This document shows, one piece after another, positions 17,160-25,854 of a DNA stretch of 64,000 nt. The notes below the pieces were generated by a model that ran no database searches, was not told the origin of the DNA, and worked only from the letters and a program-made list of their open reading frames with translations. A program made the translations under genes and the position numbers. Location: positions 4,125,623 through 4,189,622 of the forward strand of contig OY282444.1 of NCBI GenBank assembly GCA_958296125.1, written 5' to 3'. How positions within the stretch are numbered: the first letter of the stretch is position 1; the number at the start of each line of letters is the position of its first letter. The stretch is from an uncultured Poribacteria bacterium. GTDB taxonomy: Bacteria > Poribacteria > WGA-4E > PCPOR2b.

Positions 17160-18443
17160 TTGAATAACGCCAAATCTGTGGCAGCATGGCAAAAATCACA
17201 GCAATTTATCCCCGGCGGTGTTAACAGTCCCGTAAGAAACTTTAATAAGGTTGGCGGTGGCCCGATCTTTATCCAGCGTGGCAAGGGATCGAGGGTCTAT
17301 GACATTGATGGCAACGAATATATCGATTACTTGGCATCATGGGGCCCACTAATTTTAGGGCATGCACATCCAAGCATCCTTGAGGCAATTCAAGGGGCAG
17401 CCGAGAACGGCACCAGCTTCGGGGCGGCAACGGCGTTAGAAACTGAACTTGCCGAACTAATTGTCAACGCTTGTCAGTCGATCGAGATTGTTCGATTGGT
17501 CAACTCCGGTACAGAAGCCACGATGAGTGCAATCCGTGTGGCACGCGGATATACTGGGCGTGATAAGGTTATCAAGATGGCGGGCTGCTATCACGGGCAT
17601 GTTGATTCACTCCTTGCCGAAGCGGGGTCCGGGGTCGCAACCTTCAGCGTTCCTGAGTGTATCGGCATTCCGACAGATTTTACGCGGCACACCCTGGTTG
17701 TGCCGTTCAATGATGCGGATGCCGTGCGGCGTGTGATTGAAGCCAATCCTGAGCAGATTGCGTGTCTGATTCTTGAACCGATTGCGGGCAATATGGGAGT
17801 AATTCCACCGCGTGATGGCTACCTCCAAGAATTGCGCGAGATTACCGCCGAACACGATATTCTTCTCATTTTCGACGAGGTAATTACCGGGTTTCGCGTG
17901 GCGTATGGCGGGGCACAGTCTCTCTATGGAGTTACGCCCGATATGACCTGCCTTGGCAAGATTATCGGTGGCGGAATGCCAGTCGGTGCTTACGGCGGAA
18001 AAAAAGAGATTATGGAAAACGTCGCCCCACTCGGCGGGGTCTACCAAGCAGGGACGCTATCGGGCAATCCGCTTGCAGTGTCCGCTGGAATCGCAATGCT
18101 GAAAGCTCTTTCCGAACCTAACGTCTATGATCGGCTTGAGGTTCGTGCTGCTGCCCTTGCAGAGGGCCTCGGCGCAGCGACCAAACGCCATAGAATCGAC
18201 GCTTGGCACAGCCGAGTTGGTTCAATGTTAATGTTCTATTTCACGGGTGAAACGGTCACTGATTACGAGGGCGTGCAGACTGCGGACACCGAACGCTACG
18301 CGCCTTATTTCTGGGGCTTGCTTGAGAAGGGGGTTTATGTCGCCCCATCTCAGTTTGAGACCGGCTTTGTTTCACTAGCGCACTCTGAGGCGGATATAGA
18401 CCAGACAATCGAGGCAGCCGATGAAGTGCTATCGGGGCTTTAA
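17160..18443 (+). CDS. hemL: Glutamate-1-semialdehyde 2,1-aminomutase
   Basis: A PLP enzyme making 5-aminolevulinate from glutamate-1-semialdehyde, the step after HemA in the C5 pathway. FIPGGVNSPVRNFNKVGG is the typical N-terminus. NSGTEATMSAIRVARGYTGR binds the cofactor phosphate. FDEVITGFR carries the PLP-pyridine Asp, and LGKIIGGGMPVGAYGG holds the Schiff-base lysine. From TTG 17160 it is 427 aa, the standard length; the site AGGAAG lies 8 nt upstream and the TTG opens NNAKSVAAW. A longer frame back into hemB is unlikely. Together with hemA downstream it shows that this organism uses the glutamyl-tRNA route. Confidence 0.96.
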   Translation: MNNAKSVAAWQKSQQFIPGGVNSPVRNFNKVGGGPIFIQRGKGSRVYDIDGNEYIDYLASWGPLILGHAHPSILEAIQGAAENGTSFGAATALETELAELIVNACQSIEIVRLVNSGTEATMSAIRVARGYTGRDKVIKMAGCYHGHVDSLLAEAGSGVATFSVPECIGIPTDFTRHTLVVPFNDADAVRRVIEANPEQIACLILEPIAGNMGVIPPRDGYLQELREITAEHDILLIFDEVITGFRVAYGGAQSLYGVTPDMTCLGKIIGGGMPVGAYGGKKEIMENVAPLGGVYQAGTLSGNPLAVSAGIAMLKALSEPNVYDRLEVRAAALAEGLGAATKRHRIDAWHSRVGSMLMFYFTGETVTDYEGVQTADTERYAPYFWGLLEKGVYVAPSQFETGFVSLAHSEADIDQTIEAADEVLSGL

Positions 18444-18499
18444 TGTAGGAAAGAGAGAATAAGTGGAGAAACAGGAAGGAGGACAACGTTTCACATCCG

Positions 18500-19486
18500 A
18501 TGTCAACACGAAGCCTTAACGAAATTTGCCATCTTATTGCAGATGATCTGCAAGCTGTCGAAAAAAAACTCAGTGAGAAAACCACGAGTCATTACGATTT
18601 CGTTGATCTTGCTGTCCGGCATGTGGTCGAGGGGGGTGGGAAGCGGCTGCGCCCGATCCTGTTGTTGCTCTCCGCGAAAGCATGTGGCTATCAAGGCGAG
18701 GATGCTCATACGCTTGCAGCAACTGTCGAGCTGATCCATGTCGCATCGCTGGTTCACGATGATGTCCTTGATGAGGCTCCTATCCGGCGGGGGCGTGCAA
18801 CGTTGCACTCTAAGTGGGGCAACAAAGTGGCGGTGCTCGTTGGGGATTATCTCCATGCCCGCGTGCTTTCGATGCTTGTCGCTCGGCGTGCCGATGACCT
18901 CGCGATGGCACTTCTCTCCGACGCAACACAGTCAATGTGTGAAGGAGAAGTTATCCATGCCTATAAAAATGGGGATTTCAATATTTCGCAGGACGACTAT
19001 CTAAAAATCATCGAACTGAAAACGGGGAAACTTATCACCGCTTCATGTGCGATGGGAGCGATACTTGGAACGCAGGACCCGCAAATCGTCCAAGCCTTGA
19101 CAGAATATGGAAAAGCTGTCGGTGCAGCATTTCAGATTATCGATGATCTCCTTGACCTCGTGGCGGCTGGGGAAAAATTGGGTAAGGAACCGTTCAACGA
19201 TTTGCATGATGGAAAACTGACATTTCCTATGATCTACGCACGCGAAGTCTGTACAACTGAAGAAAGGACAGAGCTCGAACGGGTTTTTAGCTTAGAAATG
19301 GACGAGGCTGGGGCAATAGAATGGATCGAATCCTTTCTTGAACGCTATCAGATTCAGGCACATTGCCGTGGGGTTGCTCAAGAATATGCCGACCACGCGA
19401 AATCTGCTTTGAACGTGCTCCCCGAAACGCCTGCGAGAGATGCCCTTGCTCAGCTTGCGGACTACGGGGTATTGAGAGATTGGTAA
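18500..19486 (+). CDS. Polyprenyl diphosphate synthase (long-chain, trans)
   Basis: This enzyme adds isopentenyl diphosphate units to an allylic primer to make the side chain of a respiratory quinone or a similar lipid. Both aspartate-rich motifs are present: VHDDVLDEAPIRRG and FQIIDDLLDLV. GGGKRLRPILLLLSAKACGY is the typical first conserved block. At 328 aa it matches heptaprenyl/octaprenyl synthases; chain length cannot be set from sequence. GGAGG lies 17 nt from the ATG, longer than normal. Its place between hemL and the siroheme-type gene suggests co-supply of quinone (or of the prenyl tail of heme O/A) with tetrapyrroles for respiration. Confidence 0.9.
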   Translation: MSTRSLNEICHLIADDLQAVEKKLSEKTTSHYDFVDLAVRHVVEGGGKRLRPILLLLSAKACGYQGEDAHTLAATVELIHVASLVHDDVLDEAPIRRGRATLHSKWGNKVAVLVGDYLHARVLSMLVARRADDLAMALLSDATQSMCEGEVIHAYKNGDFNISQDDYLKIIELKTGKLITASCAMGAILGTQDPQIVQALTEYGKAVGAAFQIIDDLLDLVAAGEKLGKEPFNDLHDGKLTFPMIYAREVCTTEERTELERVFSLEMDEAGAIEWIESFLERYQIQAHCRGVAQEYADHAKSALNVLPETPARDALAQLADYGVLRDW

Positions 19487-19535
19487 AAAAGGATACGTAT
19501 TACGTATTATTCTTCATGGACACAGAGGGTACGGA

Positions 19536-20708
19536 ATGTTCTATCCAGCGTATCTGAACCTCCAAAACCGCAAATGTCTCGTTGTGGGCGCAGGGCTTGT
19601 CGCCGAACGAAAGGTGCTCTCTCTACTTCGCAGCGGTGGGGATGTAACGCTAATCAGTCCCGAAGCGACGCAGGCCAACGCTGACTTAGCACGAAGCGAT
19701 CAGATAACCTGGCATAAACGTCAGTTTCGGTCCGGCGATACGGAAGGGATGTTCCTTGTCTGTGCGGCAACCGATCTGCCGGAGATTAACACACAGGTTT
19801 TCAAGGAGGCACACGAAGTATATGGGATCAACCTTGTCAACGTGGTTGATGTGATTCCTGAATGCACCTTCGCAGCGGCATCCGTGATTACGCACGAAGA
19901 CCTAACAATCAGTATCTCCACAAGTGGCAAAAGCCCAGGATTATCCAAACGTATCCGAGAATATCTTGAAGCAAAGTTCAGCGCGGCATCTCTTTACGAT
20001 GAACCGTCTGAGGCAAATTTCACCGCGGCTCTTAAAGGCCACGGACTTCCGTACCCGGTCTATTTTTTGTTGGAGAATCGTCATTGTGTCGTAATCAGCG
20101 ATTCGGAGAAGATGCGGGAGCCCCTCGCGCAAAGATTGGACCTCTTGATGCGTTGCGGTGCATCTGTCGATCGGATTGCCTTGAACCCTGACAATCTGGA
20201 ACCTGTGTCAGGCACCTTTCTTGTGTTAGTTGACGATTTTGAGTCCGAAAATTTTGCCTTCACCGCCCTCGGTCAGTGTCAACTAATTGAATTCATCAAC
20301 GCTCCAGAATTTGGCACATTTACCACGCCGCTTCTGGTGAGGGACGGAGATCTGATTATTAGCATTTCCGCCAATCACATTCAGAAAACCGCTAAAGGTG
20401 TAAACGAAGAAGGTAACATCAGGTCTGTGCAAACCCAACTTGCCCATCAGTTTGAAAATAACGGCTATGGGGAGTTTATCAGTTTTCTCGGTTCGCTACG
20501 ACCGACGGTGATGGAAGCTATCCCAACTCAGAAAGGTCGCCAGCGATACTTTGATCACCTCATCGATCAGGTTCAGGGAAATGAAGCGCGAAAGTGCTGC
20601 TTAGGTTTTGAAGCCCCTAACTGCGCGGTCAGATGTACTTTCAATATGATTCGTAGCGGGCAAGCCGACGCTGCTCGTCAATATGCCCTTCAACGGATTC
20701 GCGAATAA
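19536..20708 (+). CDS. Tandem-duplicated SirC/Met8-like protein (precorrin-2 dehydrogenase type)
   Basis: A 390-residue protein. Residues 1-150 match precorrin-2 dehydrogenase, which oxidises precorrin-2 to sirohydrochlorin with NAD: YPAYLNLQNRKCLVVGAG, then LVAERK, VNVVDVIPECTFAAASVI and LTISISTSGKSPGLSKRIRE. The usual helical C-terminal part is missing after KFSAASLYDE. From about residue 172 the pattern restarts: YPVYFLLENRHCVVISDSE, IEFINAPEFGTFTTPLLVRD, LIISISANHIQKTA, and YGEFISFLGSLRPTV. The second copy has lost the GxGxVAxRK nucleotide-binding motif but keeps the C-terminal dimerisation/chelation-type region. It therefore looks like one active NAD domain plus a degenerate partner. GAGGG lies upstream of the ATG. 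Confidence 0.82.
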   Translation: MFYPAYLNLQNRKCLVVGAGLVAERKVLSLLRSGGDVTLISPEATQANADLARSDQITWHKRQFRSGDTEGMFLVCAATDLPEINTQVFKEAHEVYGINLVNVVDVIPECTFAAASVITHEDLTISISTSGKSPGLSKRIREYLEAKFSAASLYDEPSEANFTAALKGHGLPYPVYFLLENRHCVVISDSEKMREPLAQRLDLLMRCGASVDRIALNPDNLEPVSGTFLVLVDDFESENFAFTALGQCQLIEFINAPEFGTFTTPLLVRDGDLIISISANHIQKTAKGVNEEGNIRSVQTQLAHQFENNGYGEFISFLGSLRPTVMEAIPTQKGRQRYFDHLIDQVQGNEARKCCLGFEAPNCAVRCTFNMIRSGQADAARQYALQRIRE

Positions 20709-20712
20709 ACTT

Positions 20713-20726
20713 TAGGACTTACGCAC
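20713..20726 (+). repeat. Short dispersed repeat TAGGACTTACGCAC
   Basis: This 14-mer in the gap before the HemX-like gene recurs with one change (TAGGGCTTACGCAC) at 41242-41255. It is probably a genome-wide dispersed motif. Confidence 0.4.
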
Positions 20727-20743
20727 CTCTTATTTCTATCAAG

Positions 20744-21559
20744 ATGAATTCACTATTTTTTTATGCGCTTTTGTTGGTCTATTTGGTGGGGTGCATCCTT
20801 CACATTCTTTTCCTCACCACCGGAAATCGAAGGATTGCGAAATTCGCCTACTGGTTGACGATAGGCGGGTTTGCGCTGCACTCGTTGTTTATCCTGCTGC
20901 GCTGGCGGTATGTGGGACATCTAATGGCGTATTGGTATGACTCAACGTCCTTCCTAGCGTGGGCGATTATCTTGATTTATCTGTGCATCGCGCACCGGCC
21001 CCGCCTCCGCACGATCGGGGTTTTTGTTGTTCCCGCTGCTTTTATAGCCACCTTAGTCGCTTACACGCTACAAACTCAGGAAAATACTGCGATTCCCACT
21101 TATCTACAAAACTACTGGCTCATCGCCCATTCTGCCGTTATTTTTTTGGCTTACGCCGCATTCGTCGCCGCGTTTGGGTTTGGGCTGATGTACCTAATTG
21201 AAGAGAAGAAAATCCGTCAGAAGCAGCACATGCCCATCCACAATCTGCTGCCCGCGCTTGGCGGCTCTGACGAACTCGGTCATAAGTGTATCCTCGTTGG
21301 CGTAATTTTGATGACGATGGGCATTCTTATTGGGATACTTTGGACGCGGTATGTCCAAGAAGTCAAGTGGACATGGGTTGATTCAAAGGTTATTTTCACA
21401 ATCGCCACATGGCTTATTTATGTGCTACAACTCAGCATCCGTCAAGTTCTCGGTTGGCGCGGGCGCAAAACCGCCTATTCTGCAATCATCGGTTTTGCTG
21501 CGGTGTTGTTTACCTATGTAGGCGTTAATCTTTTTTTACCTAGCATACACGCATTTTAA
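20744..21559 (+). CDS. HemX/CcsA-family membrane protein
   Basis: A 271-residue integral membrane protein with about eight hydrophobic helices. The arrangement, and the late segment VKWTWVDSKVIFTIATWLIY, fit the cytochrome c assembly (CcsA/HemX) superfamily. The tryptophan-rich WWD heme-handling motif of true CcsA and CcmC/F is only partial here, as in HemX proteins encoded beside hemA. HemX in Bacillus lowers the amount of HemA; a similar role is inferred from its position, with hemA starting 3 nt after its stop. It is probably not part of a system II apparatus, because a full system I follows downstream. Confidence 0.75.
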   Translation: MNSLFFYALLLVYLVGCILHILFLTTGNRRIAKFAYWLTIGGFALHSLFILLRWRYVGHLMAYWYDSTSFLAWAIILIYLCIAHRPRLRTIGVFVVPAAFIATLVAYTLQTQENTAIPTYLQNYWLIAHSAVIFLAYAAFVAAFGFGLMYLIEEKKIRQKQHMPIHNLLPALGGSDELGHKCILVGVILMTMGILIGILWTRYVQEVKWTWVDSKVIFTIATWLIYVLQLSIRQVLGWRGRKTAYSAIIGFAAVLFTYVGVNLFLPSIHAF

Positions 21560-21562
21560 CAG

Positions 21563-22882
21563 ATGAACCAAATTGTCGTTGTCGGCACCAGTCATCATAT
21601 TGCACCGCTCGATTTTCGAGAACGGTTGTCGTTTTCTGAAAGCGAACTTACGGAAGCTTTCCAACTTTTAAGGGAACATCCCGATGTTCAGGAGGCAACG
21701 ATTCTCTCAACCTGTAACCGTGTCGAAGTCTATGCGGTGACCCACGGCAAAAACGGTTGTGCCACGCTTTCCGATTTTCTGTCAACTTATCATCAAATCG
21801 AGCCACAACAACTGGGCAAGTTTACATATAGCCATCAAAATCTTGATGTTATTCGTCATATCTTTGAAGTAACTGCAAGCCTTGATTCTATGATTGTCGG
21901 CGAGCCTCAGATTCTCGGTCAAGTGAAAGAGGCATATACCCAATCACTCGCTGCTGGAGCAACTGGTGATATTCTGAACCGCCTGCTTACCAAAGCGATA
22001 AGCGTCGGAAAGCGAGTCCGCACTGAGACCAATATCGCCGCCGGTGCAGTATCCATTAGTTACGCAGCGGTTGAACTTGCCAAGAGGATCTTTCAAAGTC
22101 TAGAAGATAAAACGGTTGCCATTATCGGTGCCGGCGAAATGAGTGAATTAACGGCGAAACACCTAGTGAAGAACAATGTTTCCCAAGTCATCGTGGCGAA
22201 CCGCACCTATCAGCGGGCAGTCGACATCGCCAAAAAATTCAGTGGGATTCCCTTGACATACGACGCTGACCTGAGTTTCCTTGTCGAAGCGGACATCGTG
22301 ATTAGCTCAACCGATGCCCCGCATTACCTAATCCACCGGCATTCGCTTGCAGAGATTATGAAAAAACGGAAGTATCGCTATATGTTTCTGATCGACATCG
22401 CGGTGCCTCGTGATATCGACCCTGAAGCGAGCAAAGTAGACAATGCCTTCCTGTATAACATCGATGATCTTGAGGCGGTGGTCGTCTCTAATCTCAAAGA
22501 TCGACACCAGGAAGCGGAGATTGCAGAGCAAATTGTCACAGAAGAGGTCGCAAAATTCCAGTCACAGTTGCAAGTCTTTGAAGTCAACCCAACGATCAAG
22601 GCACTCCATCAACAGTTTCAGCAGGTCGCTTCAAAAGAGTTAGGAATCTGTCTTGACAAAGCGCAGCTGACCCCTAAACAGCAGAAGATGGTTGAAGCCA
22701 TGACGCAATCGATTATCAAAAAATTGTTGCATCAACCGACGAAGCATTTGCGTGGGGTTGCCTTAAATCCCGATCTTACCGGGGCGGTCAATGATAGCAA
22801 TGACGAGCATGTGAAGTGTGTCCGCGCGCTGCAGGAGTTGTTTGATTTGGAAAATACGCGTGATAGGAATCTAAGAGGGTAA
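21563..22882 (+). CDS. hemA: Glutamyl-tRNA reductase
   Basis: This enzyme reduces glutamate on tRNA-Glu to glutamate-1-semialdehyde with NADPH, the first committed step of tetrapyrrole synthesis. VVGTSHHIAPLDFRERLSF and LSTCNRVEVYAV (catalytic Cys) mark the catalytic domain. MIVGEPQILGQVKEAY follows it. VAIIGAGEMSELTAKHLVKN is the NADPH-binding site. The C-terminal helical dimerisation domain ends with the DLENTRDRN region. Length 439 aa is typical. There is no clear ribosome site; with only 3 nt after the HemX-like gene, translation is probably coupled to it. Confidence 0.96.
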   Translation: MNQIVVVGTSHHIAPLDFRERLSFSESELTEAFQLLREHPDVQEATILSTCNRVEVYAVTHGKNGCATLSDFLSTYHQIEPQQLGKFTYSHQNLDVIRHIFEVTASLDSMIVGEPQILGQVKEAYTQSLAAGATGDILNRLLTKAISVGKRVRTETNIAAGAVSISYAAVELAKRIFQSLEDKTVAIIGAGEMSELTAKHLVKNNVSQVIVANRTYQRAVDIAKKFSGIPLTYDADLSFLVEADIVISSTDAPHYLIHRHSLAEIMKKRKYRYMFLIDIAVPRDIDPEASKVDNAFLYNIDDLEAVVVSNLKDRHQEAEIAEQIVTEEVAKFQSQLQVFEVNPTIKALHQQFQQVASKELGICLDKAQLTPKQQKMVEAMTQSIIKKLLHQPTKHLRGVALNPDLTGAVNDSNDEHVKCVRALQELFDLENTRDRNLRG

Positions 22883-22894
22883 GCGGTATACTGC

Positions 22895-23809
22895 ATGAAA
22901 CAAAATATCACCATCGGCACACGCGGCAGCCAACTTGCCCTTTGGCAAGCGGAATATGTGAGGAAACGTCTGAATCATCACTTTCCTGACCGATCGATTG
23001 AACGCAAAGTTATCAAAACAACAGGGGACAGAATTACAGACCGTTCTCTCGTCGGGCTCGGCAAGGGGGTCTTCACGAAAGAGATTGAGATTGCACTCTT
23101 GGACGAAACGATCGACCTTGCCGTGCACAGCATGAAAGACCTGCCGACCGAACTTCCCGATGGGTTGTGTATCGCGGCTCTTCCTGTGCGCGCTGACCCT
23201 CGCGATGTGCTAGTCACGCAGTCTGGCATGCTCCTTGATCAGCTCCCGAAAGGGGCGAAAATTGGAACGACAAGCCCACGTCGAAGAGCTCAACTTTTAC
23301 ACTTACGCCCTAATTTGCAGGTTGTGGATGTCCGCGGAAATCTCGACACGCGCCTTCGTAAACTGCATGAAACGGAACTTGATGGGATCATCCTTGCTGC
23401 CGCGGGAATTAAACGGTTGATTGGTGCGGAAATTATTACGGAGTATTTTGAGGTGGATCAGATGGTCCCTGCTGCCGGGCAAGGGGCATTGGGGATTGAA
23501 GTGCGCGAAGCTGATTTTGAAATGAGGACGTTGTTGGACGCGATCAACGATAGCCATAGTGAAATTGAGGTGCTTGCGGAGAGGGGTGTGTTGGGTGAAT
23601 TGGGTGGTGGGTGTCAAGTTCCCATTGGTGTCAACGCACGGTTGAAGGCGAATAGGCTTCAGCTGATTGCTACTGTTTGCAGCCCCGACGGAAAGCATCG
23701 CATCCTTGAGCGGCTATCGGGCGATTCGGGGGGTGCCCAAGAGTTGGGGATCAACCTTGCGACACAGCTGATTCAGAGGGGCGCGCACAAACTTCAAAGT
23801 GAAACGTAA
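22895..23809 (+). CDS. hemC: Hydroxymethylbilane synthase (porphobilinogen deaminase)
   Basis: This enzyme polymerises four porphobilinogens into hydroxymethylbilane. The N-terminus ITIGTRGSQLALWQAEYV is diagnostic. KGVFTKEIEIALLDETIDLA, VHSMKDLPTELPDGL, and GTTSPRRRAQL are substrate-binding blocks. LGELGGGCQVPIG holds the cysteine (Cys240) that carries the dipyrromethane cofactor. Length 304 aa is standard. It lies 12 nt after hemA. Confidence 0.96.
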   Translation: MKQNITIGTRGSQLALWQAEYVRKRLNHHFPDRSIERKVIKTTGDRITDRSLVGLGKGVFTKEIEIALLDETIDLAVHSMKDLPTELPDGLCIAALPVRADPRDVLVTQSGMLLDQLPKGAKIGTTSPRRRAQLLHLRPNLQVVDVRGNLDTRLRKLHETELDGIILAAAGIKRLIGAEIITEYFEVDQMVPAAGQGALGIEVREADFEMRTLLDAINDSHSEIEVLAERGVLGELGGGCQVPIGVNARLKANRLQLIATVCSPDGKHRILERLSGDSGGAQELGINLATQLIQRGAHKLQSET

Positions 23810-23848
23810 ACAGATCTTATGTTTGACACATTACCTAAACCGTGAATC

Positions 23849-25387
23849 ATGGATGCCATAAATGGTAAAGTCTACCTTGTTGGGGCAGGCCCAGGCGATC
23901 AGAAACTGATTACGCTCAAAGGGATTGAGTGCCTTCAACGTGCAGATGTTGTAATCTATGACCTGCTCATCAATGTCAAATTGCTTGAGCACTGTCCTCC
24001 CCATACCGAAAAAATCTATGGTGGAAAAATGACAGGTGAGCAGGAGCAACGCCAAGCCGAAATCGATAATCTGATGATTCGGCACGCGAGAGCGGGCAAG
24101 ACGGTTGTCCGACTCAAAGGCGGCGATCCGTTTATATTTGGGAGAGGCGGAGAAGAGGCACTGACACTTGTGGGTGCCGATATTGATTTTGAAATTGTGC
24201 CCGGTATTACTTCAGCAATCGCTGCCCCGGCGTATGCAGGTATTCCTTTGACGCATCGGAATTACTCGTCCTCCGTTGCGTTTGTCACAGGGCATTCAGC
24301 GGCGTTGAAAGCGGATTCGACAATCCGTTGGGAGCAGCTCGCTACAGGTGTGGACACGCTGGTGGTTCTCATGGGGGTGGGTCATTTACGTGAGATAGCG
24401 GCGCGTCTGATTCAACATGGACGTTCACCTGATACACCGATTTCTCTCGTTCATTGGGGGACGACACCGCGACAAAAAACGCTTGAGGGCACTCTCGCAG
24501 ATATTGTTCAAAAGGTAGAGGTTGCTAATTTTCGCAATCCGGCGGCAATCGTTGTCGGTGAAGTCAACACTTTGCGCGAACAGTTGCGCTGGTTTGATCG
24601 AAACCCGCTCTTTGGTCGCCGGATTATTGTCACGCGTGCCCGGGCGCAAGCCAGCGACTTCGCGGAATGTCTCGAAGCTTATGGTGCCGAAGTCATCCAA
24701 TTCCCGACGATTGAAACCAGGCCAATTCCCAACAACGTTAGGTTGGGCAGGGCAATCGATCAACTTGCGACATATAACTGGGTCATTTTTACTAGCGTCA
24801 ATGCGGTGGAGTATTTCTATCGTCACCTGCGGGAAAATGGCAAAGATGCCCGATCCCTCGGCACCGCTCGTATCTGTGCAGTTGGCCCAAAAACTGTAGC
24901 GGCATTAGATCAGATTGGGATTCGCGCGGATTACGTCCCATTGCAATCTCGCGGTGCTGTCGTTGCGGCTGAATTAGAAAGGGTGGCGGGCCAAAAGATT
25001 CTGCTGCCGCGTGCTTCGATCGCCGCTGATGATTTACCTAACGGCTTACGAGATAGAGGCGCGATTGTTAACGCGATCCCAATCTATGAGACCGTCAAAG
25101 CCAGTGCAGCGGACCGTGAGGCACTCGAAGGGGCCCTACACAACGGACAAATCGACATGGTGACATTTACAAGTTCGTCAACTGTTACCAACTTTCTGGA
25201 GATGTTCGATTTATGCCCGCCCGCTGCCCTGCTCGACCGGGTCCACATTGCGGTCATTGGACCATCAACCGCCGCAACTGTGAAAGCGCATAGACTGACG
25301 GTAGACATCGTTGCGAAGAAAGCCTCTGTGGAAGCACTCGCAGAAGAGATTGTCAAGTTCTATACACGAAAGGAAAAACGAGTATGA
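23849..25387 (+). CDS. cobA-hemD: Fused uroporphyrinogen-III C-methyltransferase / uroporphyrinogen-III synthase
   Basis: A 512-residue two-domain enzyme. Residues 1-245 are a SAM-dependent methyltransferase (VYLVGAGPGDQKLITLKGIE; VVRLKGGDPFIFGRGGEEA; EIVPGITSAIAAPAYAGIPL) that makes precorrin-2. Residues ~255-505 are uroporphyrinogen-III synthase (GRRIIVTRARAQASDFAECL; WVIFTSVNAVEYFYRHL; MVTFTSSSTVTNFLEMF), which closes the ring. The fusion couples ring closure with C2/C7 methylation, the entry to siroheme and related products. It is well known in Clostridia and delta-proteobacteria. The stop overlaps the ccmE start in ATGA, tying tetrapyrrole genes to cytochrome maturation. Confidence 0.94.
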   Translation: MDAINGKVYLVGAGPGDQKLITLKGIECLQRADVVIYDLLINVKLLEHCPPHTEKIYGGKMTGEQEQRQAEIDNLMIRHARAGKTVVRLKGGDPFIFGRGGEEALTLVGADIDFEIVPGITSAIAAPAYAGIPLTHRNYSSSVAFVTGHSAALKADSTIRWEQLATGVDTLVVLMGVGHLREIAARLIQHGRSPDTPISLVHWGTTPRQKTLEGTLADIVQKVEVANFRNPAAIVVGEVNTLREQLRWFDRNPLFGRRIIVTRARAQASDFAECLEAYGAEVIQFPTIETRPIPNNVRLGRAIDQLATYNWVIFTSVNAVEYFYRHLRENGKDARSLGTARICAVGPKTVAALDQIGIRADYVPLQSRGAVVAAELERVAGQKILLPRASIAADDLPNGLRDRGAIVNAIPIYETVKASAADREALEGALHNGQIDMVTFTSSSTVTNFLEMFDLCPPAALLDRVHIAVIGPSTAATVKAHRLTVDIVAKKASVEALAEEIVKFYTRKEKRV

Positions 25388-25830
25388 ATCGAAAAAGGAC
25401 CAAGATTATCATTGCGAGCCTTATCTTAGCGGCTGCGATGACGAGCCTCGTTGTTGTCGGGGTAAAGGACACAAGTATGCGGCACTTCACGCCGGATGCG
25501 CTCATTGCACACGCCCAAGAGGTTCACAATAAGAGCATCCAAGTGGACGGGTTAATTGCGGAGGGAAGCACTCAATGGGATCCAACACAGTTTCAGCTCA
25601 CCTTTGCGGTCCGAGATCGAGATGGAAAAGCGAGCGTCAACGTAATCTATGCAAATAGACTCAGACCCGACAATTTCAAAGATGGCGGGAATGTCTTTGT
25701 TCAGGGGAAGTATAACGCGGCCGAAAACCGCATCGTTGCCTCCAAACTCCAAACGAAGTGTGCGTCAAAATATGAAGCAGCTGAAGGAATGACGGCACAG
25801 ACCGGCGGCACAAACAGAAGCGATTATTGA
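25384..25830 (+). CDS. ccmE: Cytochrome c maturation protein CcmE, cysteine (CxxxY) type
   Basis: A periplasmic heme chaperone anchored by one N-terminal helix (IIIASLILAAAMTSLVVVGV). The OB-fold core is recognisable: VDGLIAEGS, FAVRDRDGKASVNVIYANRL, PDNFKDGGNVFVQGKY. In classical CcmE the heme is bound covalently by the His of an HxxxY motif. Here the matching place reads TKCASKYEA, with Cys126 and Tyr130, the CxxxY variant known from Desulfovibrio and some archaea. The length of 148 aa is normal. Its ATG overlaps the stop of cobA-hemD. Confidence 0.92.
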   Translation: MNRKRTKIIIASLILAAAMTSLVVVGVKDTSMRHFTPDALIAHAQEVHNKSIQVDGLIAEGSTQWDPTQFQLTFAVRDRDGKASVNVIYANRLRPDNFKDGGNVFVQGKYNAAENRIVASKLQTKCASKYEAAEGMTAQTGGTNRSDY

Positions 25831-25854
25831 TCCTCAGAAAGGGGGAGACACGTT

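Noticed and set aside
20744-21559. HemX-like gene considered as CcsA of a system II cytochrome pathway
   Set aside because: The WWD motif is incomplete, no CcsB/ResB partner is present, and a complete system I lies downstream.
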